64,000 nt of DNA from Scandinavium goeteborgense. Its GTDB lineage: Bacteria; Pseudomonadota; Gammaproteobacteria; Enterobacterales; Enterobacteriaceae. The translations under genes were made by a program, and so were the position numbers. Below are positions 9,589 to 20,546 of this stretch, piece by piece (the stretch's first letter is position 1; each line of letters opens with the position of its first letter). Location: the NCBI RefSeq assembly GCF_003935895.2, contig NZ_CP054058.1:1302001-1366000 (forward strand), written 5' to 3'. The notes under the pieces were generated by a model, which saw only the letters and a program-made list of their open reading frames with translations, was not told the DNA's origin and made no database searches.

Positions 9589-11394
9589 ATGGTGAACAAT
9601 ATGACCGATTTAACCGCGCACGAAGCTGCCGAATGGCAGACCCGGGATCATCTCGATGACCCGGTGATTGGCGAACTGCGCAACCGTTTTGGGCCGGATG
9701 CCTTTACCGTTCAGCCGACCCGCACCGGGGTACCCGTTGTTTGGGTTAAGCGCGAACAGTTACTGGAAGTGGTCGATTTCCTCAAGAGATTGCCGAAGCC
9801 TTACGTCATGCTGTTTGATTTACACGGCATGGACGAGCGTCTGCGCACACACCGTGACGGGTTACCCGCCGCGGATTTTTCCGTTTTCTACCATCTCATG
9901 TCTATCGACCGCAACCGCGACATCATGCTCAAGGTTGCGCTGTCTGAGAATGACCTGAATGTGCCGACGGTGACCAAACTTTTCCCTAACGCCAACTGGT
10001 ATGAGCGTGAAACCTGGGAAATGTTCGGTATCAACATCGAGGGCCACCCGAATCTGCGTCGCATCATGATGCCGGATACCTGGGAAGGGCACCCGCTGCG
10101 TAAAGACTACCCGGCTCGCGCCACCGAATTCGACCCGTTTGAGCTGACCAAAGCCAAGCAGGATCTGGAGATGGAAGCGCTGACCTTCAAGCCTGAAGAC
10201 TGGGGTATGAAACGCAGCACCGAAAACGAGGACTTCATGTTCCTCAACCTCGGTCCTAACCACCCGTCTGCGCACGGTGCGTTCCGTATCATCCTGCAGC
10301 TGGATGGCGAAGAGATTGTCGACTGTGTTCCGGATATCGGTTACCACCACCGTGGTGCTGAGAAAATGGGCGAGCGTCAGTCCTGGCACAGCTACATTCC
10401 GTACACCGACCGTATCGAGTACCTCGGCGGCTGCGTGAACGAAATGCCATACGTGCTGGCCGTTGAAAAACTGGCCGGGATCAAAGTGCCTGAGCGCGTT
10501 GAAGTTATCCGCGTAATGCTCTCTGAACTGTTCCGTATCAACAGCCACCTGCTGTATATCTCCACCTTCATTCAGGACGTCGGTGCCATGACGCCGGTGT
10601 TCTTCGCGTTCACCGACCGTCAGAAAATCTACGATCTGGTCGAAGCGATCACCGGTTTCCGTATGCACCCGGCCTGGTTCCGCATCGGCGGCGTTGCACA
10701 CGACCTGCCGCGTGGCTGGGAGCGTCTGCTGCGTGAATTCCTCGACTGGATGCCGAAGCGTCTGGCTTCTTACGAGAAAGCCGCGCTGCGTAACTCCATT
10801 CTGAAAGGTCGTTCTCAGGGCGTTGCCGCGTATAACGCGAAAGAAGCGCTGGAGTGGGGCACCACCGGCGCTGGCCTGCGTGCTACCGGGATCGACTTCG
10901 ACGTGCGTAAAGCGCGTCCGTACTCTGGATATGAAAACTTCGACTTCGAAATCCCGGTTGGCGGCGGTGTATCCGACTGCTACACCCGCGTGATGCTGAA
11001 AGTGGAAGAGCTGCGCCAGAGCCTGCGCATTCTTGAGCAGTGTTACAAGAACATGCCGGAAGGCCCGTTCAAAGCGGATCACCCGCTGACGACGCCGCCA
11101 CCGAAAGAGCGCACGCTGCAGCATATCGAAACCCTGATCACTCACTTCCTGCAGGTTTCCTGGGGCCCGGTCATGCCGGCCAACGAATCCTTCCAGATGG
11201 TTGAGGCGACTAAGGGCATCAACAGTTACTACCTGACAAGCGACGGCAGCACCATGAGCTACCGTACCCGTATTCGTACGCCGAGCTATGCGCACTTGCA
11301 GCAGATCCCGGCCGCGATCCGCGGAAGCCTGGTTTCGGACCTGATCGTTTATCTGGGTAGTATCGATTTTGTTATGTCAGATGTGGACCGCTAA
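9589..11394 (+). CDS. nuoC: NADH-quinone oxidoreductase fused subunit C/D
   Basis: A fused NuoC-NuoD (NuoCD) of 601 residues, as in other enterobacteria where the two complex I subunits are one chain. Residues about 1-190 are the NuoC (30 kDa) part, with the RDYPAR-like signature [10 protein letters not shown]. Residues about 205-601 are the NuoD (49 kDa) part related to [NiFe] hydrogenase large subunits, forming the quinone cavity near N2 ([25 protein letters not shown]). The ATG at 9589 (MVNNMTDLT) is taken as the start; the ATG at 9601 (MTDLT) is an equally plausible one. The stop is followed within three bases by nuoE. Confidence 0.96.
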   Translation: MVNNMTDLTAHEAAEWQTRDHLDDPVIGELRNRFGPDAFTVQPTRTGVPVVWVKREQLLEVVDFLKRLPKPYVMLFDLHGMDERLRTHRDGLPAADFSVFYHLMSIDRNRDIMLKVALSENDLNVPTVTKLFPNANWYERETWEMFGINIEGHPNLRRIMMPDTWEGHPLRKDYPARATEFDPFELTKAKQDLEMEALTFKPEDWGMKRSTENEDFMFLNLGPNHPSAHGAFRIILQLDGEEIVDCVPDIGYHHRGAEKMGERQSWHSYIPYTDRIEYLGGCVNEMPYVLAVEKLAGIKVPERVEVIRVMLSELFRINSHLLYISTFIQDVGAMTPVFFAFTDRQKIYDLVEAITGFRMHPAWFRIGGVAHDLPRGWERLLREFLDWMPKRLASYEKAALRNSILKGRSQGVAAYNAKEALEWGTTGAGLRATGIDFDVRKARPYSGYENFDFEIPVGGGVSDCYTRVMLKVEELRQSLRILEQCYKNMPEGPFKADHPLTTPPPKERTLQHIETLITHFLQVSWGPVMPANESFQMVEATKGINSYYLTSDGSTMSYRTRIRTPSYAHLQQIPAAIRGSLVSDLIVYLGSIDFVMSDVDR

Positions 11395-11396
11395 TT

Positions 11397-11897
11397 ATGC
11401 ACGAGAATCAACAACCACAAACCGAGGCTTTTGAGCTGAGTGCGGCTGAGCGTGACGCTATCGAGCACGAAAAGCATCACTACGAAGATCCGCGTGCGGC
11501 GTCCATTGAAGCCCTGAAGATCGTTCAGAAGCAGCGTGGCTGGGTGCCGGATGGCGCGATTTACGCCATCGCCGACGTGCTGGGTATCCCGGCAAGTGAC
11601 GTCGAAGGCGTGGCGACGTTCTACAGCCAAATCTTCCGCCAGCCGGTTGGCCGCCACGTGATTCGCTACTGCGATAGCGTGGTTTGTCATATCACGGGCT
11701 ATCAGGGTATTCAGGCGGCACTTGAGCAAAAGCTCAATATCAAGCCGGGCCAGACCACCTTTGATGGACGTTTCACCCTCCTGCCGACCTGTTGTCTCGG
11801 CAACTGCGACAAAGGGCCGAACATGATGATTGATGAAGATACTCACAGTCATCTGACGCCGGAGGCGATCCCTGATCTGCTGGAGCGGTATAAATGA
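11397..11897 (+). CDS. nuoE: NADH-quinone oxidoreductase subunit E
   Basis: A 166-residue peripheral complex I subunit with a thioredoxin-like fold that carries the [2Fe-2S] cluster N1a in the NADH-oxidising module. The ligands are Cys92 and Cys97 (YCDSVVC) and Cys133 and Cys137 (CCLGNC), at the same numbers as in E. coli. Its stop overlaps the nuoF start by four bases (ATGA), indicating coupled translation with its direct partner NuoF. Confidence 0.97.
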   Translation: MHENQQPQTEAFELSAAERDAIEHEKHHYEDPRAASIEALKIVQKQRGWVPDGAIYAIADVLGIPASDVEGVATFYSQIFRQPVGRHVIRYCDSVVCHITGYQGIQAALEQKLNIKPGQTTFDGRFTLLPTCCLGNCDKGPNMMIDEDTHSHLTPEAIPDLLERYK

Positions 11898-13231
11898 AAA
11901 ACATTACCATGACTCCTGAAACGCACCCGCTGACATGGCGCCTGCGTGAAGACAAACAGCCGGTTTGGCTCGAAGAATACGAGAGCAAAAACGGCTATGC
12001 CGGGGCGCGTAAAGCCCTGGGCAGCCTGGCACCTGACGAAATCGTCAATCAGGTCAAAGACGCTGGCCTGAAAGGGCGCGGCGGCGCGGGCTTTTCCACG
12101 GGTCTGAAGTGGAGCCTGATGCCGAAAGACGAATCCATGAACATCCGTTACCTGCTGTGTAACGCCGATGAAATGGAGCCGGGCACCTATAAAGACCGCC
12201 TGTTGATGGAGCAGCTGCCGCACCTGTTGGTGGAAGGCATGCTGATTTCCGCGTTCGCGCTGAAAGCGTATCGCGGCTACATCTTCCTGCGTGGCGAATA
12301 CATCGAAGCTGCTGTTCACCTGCGTCGTGCGATTGCTGAAGCGACCGAAGCCGGTCTGCTCGGGAAAAACATTCTCGGTTCCGGTTTCGACTTCGAACTG
12401 ATCGTTCACACCGGGGCAGGGCGTTATATCTGTGGTGAAGAAACCGCGCTGATTAACTCCCTCGAAGGTCGTCGTGCCAACCCGCGTTCCAAGCCGCCAT
12501 TCCCGGCGAGCTCCGGCGTGTGGGGTAAACCGACCTGCGTGAACAACGTAGAAACTCTCTGCAACGTCCCGGCCATTCTCGCGAACGGCGTGGAGTGGTA
12601 CCAGAACATCTCGAAAAGTAAAGATGCGGGTACCAAGCTGATGGGCTTCTCCGGTCGCGTGAAGAATCCGGGCGTCTGGGAACTGCCGTTTGGCACCACC
12701 GCGCGTGAAATTCTGGAAGACTACGCGGGCGGCATGCGTGATGGCCTGAAATTCAAAGCCTGGCAGCCGGGCGGGGCGGGAACCGACTTCCTGACCGAAT
12801 CGCACCTCGATTTACCGATGGAGTTTGAAAGCATCGGTAAAGCGGGCAGCCGTTTAGGTACAGCGCTGGCGATGGCCGTTGACCACGAAATTGGCATGGT
12901 CGGTCTGGTGCGTAACCTGGAAGAGTTCTTTGCCCGCGAATCCTGCGGCTGGTGTACGCCATGCCGTGATGGTCTGCCGTGGAGCGTGAAAATTCTGCGT
13001 GCTATCGAGCGGGGCGAAGGCCAGCCGGGCGACATCGAGACACTTGAGCAACTGTGTCGATCCCTCGGTCCGGGCAAAACCTTCTGCGCGCACGCGCCTG
13101 GCGCGGTTGAACCGCTGCAGAGCGCGATTAAATATTTCCGCGACGAATTCGAAGCCGGTATCAAGCAGCAGTTCAGCAACACCCATGCGATTGGTGGGAT
13201 CCAGCCGAACTTGCTGAAGACGCGCTGGTAG
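11894..13231 (+). CDS. nuoF: NADH-quinone oxidoreductase subunit F (NADH/FMN-binding)
   Basis: A 445-residue subunit that binds NADH and FMN and starts electron transfer in complex I. The glycine-rich FMN/NADH site is [16 protein letters not shown] at about 59-74. The [4Fe-4S] cluster N3 is held by SCGWCTPCR (Cys351, 354 and 357) and Cys398 in TFCAHAPG. Length and residues agree with E. coli NuoF. Confidence 0.97.
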   Translation: MKNITMTPETHPLTWRLREDKQPVWLEEYESKNGYAGARKALGSLAPDEIVNQVKDAGLKGRGGAGFSTGLKWSLMPKDESMNIRYLLCNADEMEPGTYKDRLLMEQLPHLLVEGMLISAFALKAYRGYIFLRGEYIEAAVHLRRAIAEATEAGLLGKNILGSGFDFELIVHTGAGRYICGEETALINSLEGRRANPRSKPPFPASSGVWGKPTCVNNVETLCNVPAILANGVEWYQNISKSKDAGTKLMGFSGRVKNPGVWELPFGTTAREILEDYAGGMRDGLKFKAWQPGGAGTDFLTESHLDLPMEFESIGKAGSRLGTALAMAVDHEIGMVGLVRNLEEFFARESCGWCTPCRDGLPWSVKILRAIERGEGQPGDIETLEQLCRSLGPGKTFCAHAPGAVEPLQSAIKYFRDEFEAGIKQQFSNTHAIGGIQPNLLKTRW

Positions 13232-13296
13232 CTGGTAACTGACCTAAGAATTTTGATTAACGCCTGGTTTCGACCGGGCCAACTGGAAGCACGCTA

Positions 13297-16023
13297 ATGG
13301 CTACGATTCATGTAGACGGCAAAGAATACGAGGTCAACGGAGCGGACAACCTGTTACAGGCTTGCCTCTCTCACGGCCTTGATATTCCCTATTTTTGCTG
13401 GCATCCGGCGCTGGGAAGCGTTGGCGCCTGCCGCCAGTGTGCGGTGAAGCAATATCAAAACGCGGAAGACACGCGTGGCCGCCTGGTGATGTCCTGTATG
13501 ACACCGGCATCCGATGGCACCTTTATTTCTATTGATGACGAAGAAGCGAAGCAGTTCCGCGAAAGCGTGGTCGAGTGGCTGATGACCAACCACCCGCACG
13601 ACTGTCCGGTTTGTGAAGAAGGCGGCAACTGCCACCTGCAGGATATGACCGTCATGACCGGTCACAGCTTCCGTCGCTATCGTTTCACCAAACGTACCCA
13701 CCGTAACCAGGACCTGGGGCCGTTCATCTCTCACGAAATGAACCGCTGCATCGCCTGTTACCGCTGCGTGCGTTATTACAAAGATTACGCCGACGGCCCG
13801 GATCTGGGTGTTTACGGCGCACACGACAACGTCTATTTCGGACGTCCGGAAGATGGCACGCTGGAGAGCGAATTCTCCGGTAACCTCGTTGAAATCTGCC
13901 CAACCGGCGTTTTCACCGATAAAACCCACTCCGAACGCTACAACCGTAAATGGGACATGCAGTTTGCACCAAGCATCTGCCAGCAGTGTTCTCTGGGTTG
14001 TAACACCAGCCCGGGTGAGCGCTACGGCGAACTGCGTCGTATCGAAAACCGTTACAACGGTACCGTAAACCATTACTTCCTGTGCGACCGCGGTCGTTTC
14101 GGATATGGCTACGTGAACCTGAAAGACCGTCCTCGTCAGCCGGTACAGCGTCGCGGTGACGACTTCATCACCCTCAACGCTGAACAGGCGATGCAGGGCG
14201 CCGCAGATATTCTGCGTCAGTCGAAGAAAGTCATCGGCATCGGTTCTCCACGCGCAAGCGTTGAGAGCAACTTCGCGCTGCGTGAACTGGTCGGGGCGGA
14301 TAACTTCTACACCGGTATCGCCAAAGGCGAGCAGGAACGTCTGCAACTGGCACTGAAAGTGATGCGCGAAGGCGGCATTCATACGCCTGCGCTGCGTGAC
14401 ATCGAATCTTACGACGCAGTTCTGGTTCTCGGGGAAGACATTACCCAGACCGGCGCTCGCGTTGCCCTGGCGGTTCGTCAGGCGGTGAAAGGCAAAGCAC
14501 GCGAAATGGCAGCGGCCCAGAAAGTGGCTGACTGGCAGATTGCGGCGATCCTGAACATCGGTCAGCGTGCCAAACACCCGCTGTTCGTGACTAACGTCGA
14601 TAACACCCGTCTGGACGACATCGCGGCGTGGACCTACTGCGCACCGGTTGAAGACCAGGCGCGTTTAGGTTTCGCTATCGCCCACGCGCTGGATAACAGT
14701 GCGCCAGCGGTTGAAGGCCTGAGCAACGATCTGAAAGGCAAAGTGGACGTCATCGTACAGGCGCTGGCCGGTGCGAAAAAACCACTGATTGTCTCCGGAA
14801 CCAACTCCGGCAGCGCCGAAGTGATTCAGGCGGCAGCTAACGTCGCTAAAGCCCTGAAAGGCCGCGGTTCAGACGTCGGTGTGACCATGATTGCCCGTGC
14901 GGTAAATAGCGTTGGCCTCGGCATGATTGGCGGCGGCTCACTTGAAGAAGCCTTAGATGAGCTGGAATCCGGTTCTGCTGATGCCGTGGTGGTGCTGGAA
15001 AACGATCTGCACCGTCACGCTTCTGCTGCCCGCGTTGATGCTGCACTGTCCAAAGCACCGCTGGTGATGGTGATTGACCATCAGCGCACCGCGATTATGG
15101 ACAAAGCCCATCTGGTGCTGTCTGCGGCGAGTTTCGCAGAAAGCGACGGAACGGTCATCAACAACGAAGGCCGCGCTCAGCGTTTCTTCCAGGTTTACGA
15201 TCCGTCTTATTACGACAGCAACATCATCATGCTGGAAAGCTGGCGCTGGCTGCATTCGCTGCACAGCACCTTAGAAAGCCGTGAAGTTGACTGGACTCAG
15301 CTGGATCACGTTATTGACGCCGCCGTGGCTGCACTGCCGCAGTTGGCAGGCATCAAAGATGCTGCGCCTGATGCGTCGTTCCGTATTCGTGGTCAGAAAC
15401 TGTCTCGTTCGCCGATTCGCTCCAGCGGTCGTACCGCGATGCGTGCGGATATCAGCGTGCACGAGCCGCGTCAGCCGCAGGATAAAGACACCATGTTCGC
15501 CTTCTCCATGGAAGGGAACAACCAGCCAACGGCTGCACGTTCGCAAATTCCATTTGCGTGGGCACCAGGCTGGAACTCCCCGCAGGCATGGAACAAGTTC
15601 CAGGCTGAAGTGGGTGGTCATCTGCGTAACGGCGATCCAGGCGTGCGTCTGATTGAAGCGTCTGAAAGCGGTCTGGCTTACTTCGAGCAGGTTCCGGCCA
15701 GCTTCGAAGCGCAGGACGGTCAGTGGCGTATCGCGCCTTACTACCACCTGTTCGGCAGTGACGAAATGTCACAGCGTTCGCCGGTCTTCCAGCAGCGTAT
15801 GCCGCAGCCGTACATCAAGCTCAATCCGGCCGATGCCGCGAAGCTTGGCGTTAACGCGGGTGCACAGCTGGCTATCAGCTACGACGGTCAGACCATCAAC
15901 CTGCCGCTGGTGCTTTCCGATGCACTGACAGCAGGGCAGGTCGGTCTGCCGATGGGTATGCCGGGTATTGCGCCAGTGTTGGCGGGTGCGCGTATTGAGA
16001 ATCTGCAGGAGGCGAAAGCATGA
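13297..16023 (+). CDS. nuoG: NADH-quinone oxidoreductase subunit G
   Basis: The 908-residue large peripheral complex I subunit that wires electrons through several clusters. N1b ligands: Cys34, 45, 48 and 67. N5 ligands: His99, Cys103, 106 and 112 ([14 protein letters not shown]). A further [4Fe-4S] site uses Cys151, 154, 157 and 201. The extra cluster N7, found in only some bacteria, is present as Cys228, 231, 235 and 263. The C-terminal two thirds resemble molybdopterin oxidoreductases but serve a structural role. It is E. coli length. The stop overlaps the nuoH start by four bases. Confidence 0.97.
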   Translation: MATIHVDGKEYEVNGADNLLQACLSHGLDIPYFCWHPALGSVGACRQCAVKQYQNAEDTRGRLVMSCMTPASDGTFISIDDEEAKQFRESVVEWLMTNHPHDCPVCEEGGNCHLQDMTVMTGHSFRRYRFTKRTHRNQDLGPFISHEMNRCIACYRCVRYYKDYADGPDLGVYGAHDNVYFGRPEDGTLESEFSGNLVEICPTGVFTDKTHSERYNRKWDMQFAPSICQQCSLGCNTSPGERYGELRRIENRYNGTVNHYFLCDRGRFGYGYVNLKDRPRQPVQRRGDDFITLNAEQAMQGAADILRQSKKVIGIGSPRASVESNFALRELVGADNFYTGIAKGEQERLQLALKVMREGGIHTPALRDIESYDAVLVLGEDITQTGARVALAVRQAVKGKAREMAAAQKVADWQIAAILNIGQRAKHPLFVTNVDNTRLDDIAAWTYCAPVEDQARLGFAIAHALDNSAPAVEGLSNDLKGKVDVIVQALAGAKKPLIVSGTNSGSAEVIQAAANVAKALKGRGSDVGVTMIARAVNSVGLGMIGGGSLEEALDELESGSADAVVVLENDLHRHASAARVDAALSKAPLVMVIDHQRTAIMDKAHLVLSAASFAESDGTVINNEGRAQRFFQVYDPSYYDSNIIMLESWRWLHSLHSTLESREVDWTQLDHVIDAAVAALPQLAGIKDAAPDASFRIRGQKLSRSPIRSSGRTAMRADISVHEPRQPQDKDTMFAFSMEGNNQPTAARSQIPFAWAPGWNSPQAWNKFQAEVGGHLRNGDPGVRLIEASESGLAYFEQVPASFEAQDGQWRIAPYYHLFGSDEMSQRSPVFQQRMPQPYIKLNPADAAKLGVNAGAQLAISYDGQTINLPLVLSDALTAGQVGLPMGMPGIAPVLAGARIENLQEAKA

Positions 16024-16997
16024 GTTGGTTAACACCGGATGTTATCGACATTCTGTTAAGCATCCTGAAAGCGGTCGTCATTCTGCTGGTGGTCGTCACC
16101 TGCGGTGCGTTCATGAGCTTTGGTGAACGTCGTCTGCTCGGTCTGTTCCAGAACCGTTACGGACCGAACCGCGTAGGCTGGGGTGGTTCACTCCAGCTGG
16201 TGGCGGACATGATCAAGATGTTCTTCAAAGAGGACTGGATCCCGAAATTTACCGACAAGGTTATCTTTACCCTTGCACCGGTTATCGCGTTCACCTCTTT
16301 GCTGGTGTCGTTCGCTATCGTCCCGGTCAGTCCGACCTGGGTCGTTGCCGACCTCAACATCGGTATCCTGTTCTTCCTGATGATGGCAGGCCTGGCGGTT
16401 TACGCCGTTCTGTTTGCGGGCTGGTCGAGTAACAACAAATACTCGCTGCTCGGTGCGATGCGTGCTTCTGCGCAGACCCTGAGCTACGAAGTGTTCCTCG
16501 GCTTATCGCTGATGGGCGTTGTGGCGCAGGCTGGCTCCTTCAACATGACCGATATCGTTAATAACCAGGCGCATCTGTGGAACGTGATTCCGCAGTTCTT
16601 CGGCTTCATCACTTTCGCCATCGCGGGCGTTGCGGTTTGTCACCGTCACCCGTTTGACCAGCCGGAAGCGGAGCAGGAACTGGCCGACGGTTACCACATT
16701 GAATACTCCGGTATGAAGTTCGGTCTGTTCTTCGTGGGCGAATACATCGGTATCGTCACTGTCTCAGCGCTGATCGTCACGCTGTTCTTCGGTGGCTGGC
16801 AGGGTCCGTTCTTACCGCCATTCATCTGGTTCGCGCTGAAAACCGCGTTCTTCATGATGATGTTCATTTTGATCCGTGCAGCATTGCCGCGTCCGCGTTA
16901 TGACCAGGTAATGTCCTTCGGCTGGAAAATCTGCCTGCCGCTGACGCTGATCAACTTGTTGGTAACGGCGGCTGTCATTCTCTGGCAGGCGCAATAA
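16020..16997 (+). CDS. nuoH: NADH-quinone oxidoreductase subunit H
   Basis: A 325-residue membrane subunit of complex I with about eight transmembrane helices; it forms much of the quinone access channel and the first proton route. Conserved loops include [23 protein letters not shown] after the first helix and [26 protein letters not shown], rich in the acidic residues that couple quinone chemistry to the membrane arm. It is the same length as in E. coli. Its ATG overlaps the nuoG TGA. Confidence 0.97.
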   Translation: MSWLTPDVIDILLSILKAVVILLVVVTCGAFMSFGERRLLGLFQNRYGPNRVGWGGSLQLVADMIKMFFKEDWIPKFTDKVIFTLAPVIAFTSLLVSFAIVPVSPTWVVADLNIGILFFLMMAGLAVYAVLFAGWSSNNKYSLLGAMRASAQTLSYEVFLGLSLMGVVAQAGSFNMTDIVNNQAHLWNVIPQFFGFITFAIAGVAVCHRHPFDQPEAEQELADGYHIEYSGMKFGLFFVGEYIGIVTVSALIVTLFFGGWQGPFLPPFIWFALKTAFFMMMFILIRAALPRPRYDQVMSFGWKICLPLTLINLLVTAAVILWQAQ

Positions 16998-17011
16998 GGG
17001 GCGAATAGACC

Positions 17012-17554
17012 ATGACCTTAAAAGAATTATTAGTGGGCTTTGGCACCCAGGTTCGCAGTATCTGCATGATCGGGATGCATGCGTTCGCCAAACGCGAAAC
17101 GCAGATGTATCCGGAAGAGCCGGTTTATCTGCCGCCGCGCTACCGTGGTCGTATCGTGCTGACGCGCGATCCGGACGGGGAAGAGCGTTGTGTAGCCTGT
17201 AACCTGTGTGCGGTAGCCTGTCCAGTTGGCTGTATCTCTCTGCAAAAAGCAGAGACCAAAGACGGCCGCTGGTACCCAGAGTTTTTCCGTATTAACTTCT
17301 CACGCTGCATTTTCTGCGGTCTGTGTGAAGAAGCGTGCCCAACCACGGCGATTCAGTTGACCCCGGATTTCGAACTGGGTGAATACAAGCGTCAGGATCT
17401 GGTGTACGAGAAAGAGGATCTGCTGATTTCCGGTCCGGGCAAATACCCGGAATATAACTTCTACCGGATGGCGGGTATGGCAATCGACGGCAAAGATAAG
17501 GGCGAAGCAGAGAACGAAGCCAAGCCTATCGACGTCAAGGGCCTATTACCGTAA
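17012..17554 (+). CDS. nuoI: NADH-quinone oxidoreductase subunit I (2x[4Fe-4S] ferredoxin)
   Basis: A 180-residue ferredoxin-like complex I subunit that carries clusters N6a and N6b between NuoG and NuoB. The two classical motifs are complete: Cys60, 63, 66 and 70 ([12 protein letters not shown]) and Cys99, 102, 105 and 109 ([12 protein letters not shown]). The N-terminal helix lies along the membrane. Length equals E. coli NuoI. nuoJ follows after 11 bases. Confidence 0.97.
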   Translation: MTLKELLVGFGTQVRSICMIGMHAFAKRETQMYPEEPVYLPPRYRGRIVLTRDPDGEERCVACNLCAVACPVGCISLQKAETKDGRWYPEFFRINFSRCIFCGLCEEACPTTAIQLTPDFELGEYKRQDLVYEKEDLLISGPGKYPEYNFYRMAGMAIDGKDKGEAENEAKPIDVKGLLP

Positions 17555-17565
17555 GGAGAGGGGCA

Positions 17566-18120
17566 ATGGAATTCGCATTTTATATTTGTGGTCTGGTCGC
17601 CATCCTGGCCACGCTACGGGTCATCACGCACACCAATCCGGTGCATGCGTTGTTGTACCTGATCATCTCACTGCTGGCGATTGCCGGGGTGTTCTTCTCG
17701 CTCGGCGCGTACTTCGCCGGTGCGCTGGAGATTATCGTCTACGCCGGGGCCATCATGGTTCTGTTCGTATTCGTCGTGATGATGCTGAACCTGGGCGGAG
17801 CCGAAATCGAGCAGGAACGCCAGTGGCTGAAGCCGCAGGTCTGGATTGGGCCTGGTGTGCTGTCCGTTATCCTGTTGGCGGTGATTGTTTACGGTATCCT
17901 GGGCGTGAGTGACCAGGGTATCGAAGGCAACGCTATCAGCGCTAAAGAAGTCGGTATCGCCCTGTTTGGTCCGTACGTACTGGCGGTGGAGCTGGCTTCC
18001 ATGCTGCTGCTGGCGGGCCTGGTTGTTGCCTTCCACCTGGGACGCGAAGAGCGTGCCGGTGAAGTACTGAGCAACCGTTCGAACGATAGCGCGAAAAGAA
18101 AACCGGAGGAGCGCGCATGA
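17566..18120 (+). CDS. nuoJ: NADH-quinone oxidoreductase subunit J
   Basis: A 184-residue membrane subunit with five predicted helices and a hydrophilic C-terminal tail. The third helix, [19 protein letters not shown], corresponds to the segment whose pi-bulge changes during the complex I cycle. A GGAG ribosome site precedes the start, and its stop overlaps nuoK by four bases. Confidence 0.97.
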   Translation: MEFAFYICGLVAILATLRVITHTNPVHALLYLIISLLAIAGVFFSLGAYFAGALEIIVYAGAIMVLFVFVVMMLNLGGAEIEQERQWLKPQVWIGPGVLSVILLAVIVYGILGVSDQGIEGNAISAKEVGIALFGPYVLAVELASMLLLAGLVVAFHLGREERAGEVLSNRSNDSAKRKPEERA

Positions 18121-18419
18121 TCCCCTTAACACATGGACTGATCCTCGCCGCGATCCTCTTCGTTCTCGGTCTGACAGGTCTGGTTATCCGCCGCAATCTG
18201 CTGTTTATGCTGATCGGTCTGGAAATCATGATTAACGCCGCCGCGCTGGCCTTTGTGGTCGCCGGCAGCTACTGGGGCCAGACCGACGGTCAGGTAATGT
18301 ATATCCTCGCTATCAGCCTTGCGGCTGCGGAGGCGAGTATTGGCCTGGCGCTGCTGCTGCAGCTCCACCGTCGCCGCCAGAACCTGAACATCGATTCAGT
18401 AAGTGAGTTGCGTGGATGA
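18117..18419 (+). CDS. nuoK: NADH-quinone oxidoreductase subunit K
   Basis: A 100-residue membrane subunit with three transmembrane helices. The two buried glutamates that carry protons between modules, Glu36 (LIGLEIMIN) and Glu72 (LAAAEASIG), are both present. It overlaps nuoJ and nuoL by four bases each. Confidence 0.97.
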   Translation: MIPLTHGLILAAILFVLGLTGLVIRRNLLFMLIGLEIMINAAALAFVVAGSYWGQTDGQVMYILAISLAAAEASIGLALLLQLHRRRQNLNIDSVSELRG

Positions 18420-20257
18420 ACATGCTTGCCTTAACCATCATTTTGCCATTGATTGGCTTCCTGCTGCTGTCCTTCTCCCGTGGCCGCTGGTCGGAAAACG
18501 TTTCCGCTACCATCGGTATGGGGTCTGTCGGCCTGGCAGCGCTGGTCACCGCGTTTGTTGGCGTTGATTTCTTCGCTAACGGCAAACAGGCCATCAGCGT
18601 CCCGCTGTGGACCTGGATGTCAGTCGGTGATTTCAACATCGGTTTCAACCTGGTGCTGGACGGCCTGTCGCTGACCATGCTCTCCGTGGTGACCGGCGTT
18701 GGCTTCCTTATCCACATGTTCGCTTCCTGGTACATGCGCGGTGAAGAGGGTTACTCCCGCTTCTTCGCCTACACCAACCTGTTCATCGCGAGCATGGTGG
18801 TGTTGGTGTTGGGTGACAACCTGCTGCTGATGTATCTGGGCTGGGAAGGCGTGGGCTTGTGCTCCTATCTGCTGATCGGTTTCTACTACACCGATCCGAA
18901 GAATGGCGCAGCGGCAATGAAAGCGTTCGTCGTGACCCGTGTGGGTGACGTATTCCTCGCGTTCGCACTGTTCATTCTCTATAACGAGCTGGGCACGCTG
19001 AACTTCCGCGAAATGGTTGAACTGGCACCTGCGCACTTCGAAGCGGGCAACAACATGTTGACCTGGGCGACGCTGATGCTGCTGGGTGGTGCGGTCGGTA
19101 AATCTGCACAGCTGCCGTTGCAGACCTGGCTTGCGGATGCAATGGCCGGTCCAACGCCGGTTTCTGCGCTGATCCACGCCGCAACCATGGTTACCGCGGG
19201 CGTCTACCTGATTGCCCGTACCCACGGTCTGTTCCTGATGACGCCGGAAATTCTGCATCTGGTCGGGATCATTGGTGCGGTTACGCTGGTGCTGGCAGGT
19301 TTCGCCGCGCTGGTTCAAACCGACATCAAACGTGTACTCGCTTACTCCACCATGAGCCAGATTGGCTACATGTTCCTGGCGCTGGGCGTACAGGCGTGGG
19401 ATGCGGCGATTTTCCACCTGATGACGCACGCGTTCTTTAAAGCGTTGCTGTTCCTCTCTTCGGGTTCCGTCATCCTGGCGTGTCATCACGAGCAGAACAT
19501 CTTCAAGATGGGTGGCCTGCGTAAGTCGATTCCGCTGGTTTACGTCTGCTTCCTGGTCGGTGGCGCGGCGCTGTCTGCTCTGCCACTGATTACCGCAGGC
19601 TTCTTCAGTAAGGACGAAATCCTTGCCGGTGCGATGGCTAACGGTCACGTCAATCTGATGGTAGCGGGTCTGGTGGGGGCGTTCATGACGTCGCTCTATA
19701 CCTTCCGCATGATCTTCATCGTGTTCCACGGCAAAGAGCAGATTCACGCTCACGCAGGGAAGGGCATTACCCATCACCTGCCGCTGATCGTGCTGCTTGT
19801 TCTGTCCACCTTCGTTGGCGCGATGATTGTGCCACCGCTGCAGGGTGTACTGCCGCAGACGACTGAACTTGCACATAGCAACGTACTGACGATGGAAATC
19901 ACTTCCGGGGTTGTTGCGATTGCCGGCATCCTGATTGCCGCATGGCTGTGGCTGGGTAAACGTACGCTGGTTACTGCGATTGCCAACAGCGCGCCGGGCC
20001 GTCTGCTCGGAACCTGGTGGTACAACGCGTGGGGCTTCGACTGGCTGTATGACATGATTTTCGTCAAACCGTATCTGGGCGTTGCGTGGCTGCTGAAACG
20101 CGATCCGCTGAACAGTCTGATGAATATCCCGGCCATTCTTTCCCGCTTTGCAGGTAAAGGCCTGCTGGTCAGCGAGAACGGTTATCTGCGCTGGTATGTG
20201 GCATCCATGAGCATTGGCGCGGTGGTTGTACTCGCGCTGCTGATGGTTTTGCGTTGA
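18416..20257 (+). CDS. nuoL: NADH-quinone oxidoreductase subunit L (antiporter-like)
   Basis: A 613-residue distal proton-pumping subunit related to Mrp antiporters. Key residues Glu144 ([11 protein letters not shown]) and Lys229 ([11 protein letters not shown]) are at their E. coli positions. About sixteen membrane helices are expected; the C-terminal part forms the long lateral helix lying along NuoM and NuoN. Unlike the other nuo junctions, nuoL is followed by 289 bases containing a REP element and a structured segment before nuoM. Confidence 0.97.
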   Translation: MNMLALTIILPLIGFLLLSFSRGRWSENVSATIGMGSVGLAALVTAFVGVDFFANGKQAISVPLWTWMSVGDFNIGFNLVLDGLSLTMLSVVTGVGFLIHMFASWYMRGEEGYSRFFAYTNLFIASMVVLVLGDNLLLMYLGWEGVGLCSYLLIGFYYTDPKNGAAAMKAFVVTRVGDVFLAFALFILYNELGTLNFREMVELAPAHFEAGNNMLTWATLMLLGGAVGKSAQLPLQTWLADAMAGPTPVSALIHAATMVTAGVYLIARTHGLFLMTPEILHLVGIIGAVTLVLAGFAALVQTDIKRVLAYSTMSQIGYMFLALGVQAWDAAIFHLMTHAFFKALLFLSSGSVILACHHEQNIFKMGGLRKSIPLVYVCFLVGGAALSALPLITAGFFSKDEILAGAMANGHVNLMVAGLVGAFMTSLYTFRMIFIVFHGKEQIHAHAGKGITHHLPLIVLLVLSTFVGAMIVPPLQGVLPQTTELAHSNVLTMEITSGVVAIAGILIAAWLWLGKRTLVTAIANSAPGRLLGTWWYNAWGFDWLYDMIFVKPYLGVAWLLKRDPLNSLMNIPAILSRFAGKGLLVSENGYLRWYVASMSIGAVVVLALLMVLR

Positions 20258-20278
20258 GTTTGAGGATTGGGGTTGTTT

Positions 20279-20345
20279 TGCCCGGTGGCGCTGCGCTTAC
20301 CGGGCCTACAGAATCGTAGGTCGGATTAGCAAAACGCTATCCGAC
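20279..20345. repeat. REP pair in the nuoL-nuoM gap
   Basis: GCCCGGTGGCGCTGCGCTTACCGGGC forms one hairpin (about 20280-20305), and GTAGGTCGGATTAGC...GCTATCCGAC a second (20317-20345). This is the usual REP/BIME arrangement, inside the operon transcript. Confidence 0.8.
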
Positions 20346-20424
20346 ATAATGACCCAACGTTATTTTTAGAATTCGTTGAAAATCTGTTCCTGAAGTACAG
20401 GCGTCATCGGCGAAGTCAGACCGG

Positions 20425-20505
20425 AGACCGCCAGCGCACAGCAACCGGAGCGTACTGAAGTACGTGAGGATTGCGAGCACTGCCGGGATTCGGGCTGGCG
20501 AGCGA
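20425..20505 (+). other. nested hairpin element before nuoM
   Basis: Three nested pairings are visible: CGCCAGC (20429-20435) with GCTGGCG (20494-20500), GCAA (20441-20444) with TTGC (20471-20474), and CGTAC (20451-20455) with GTACG (20460-20464) closed by a TGA loop. The centre, CCGGAGCGTAC...GTACGTGAGGATTGCGAGC, loosely recalls the core of ERIC-type repeats but is not an ERIC. It lies in the nuo mRNA between nuoL and the nuoM ribosome site. Its role is unknown. Confidence 0.5.
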
Positions 20506-20546
20506 GATAGCCTGAGCAGGAGTAAATATAAGGGACATACTTAGCT

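Noticed and set aside
9862..11295. 477-residue open frame antisense to nuoC/D
   Set aside because: It lies entirely opposite a conserved coding gene. The protein is rich in His, Arg, Gln and Val with no family resemblance, as expected from the codon pattern of the sense gene.
13354..14577. 407-residue open frame antisense to nuoG
   Set aside because: Same reason: a shadow of a strongly conserved gene, without its own ribosome site or recognisable motif.
18620..19876. 418-residue open frame antisense to nuoL
   Set aside because: Composition (Gln, His, Arg rich) is typical of the reverse strand of membrane-protein genes; no support as a gene.
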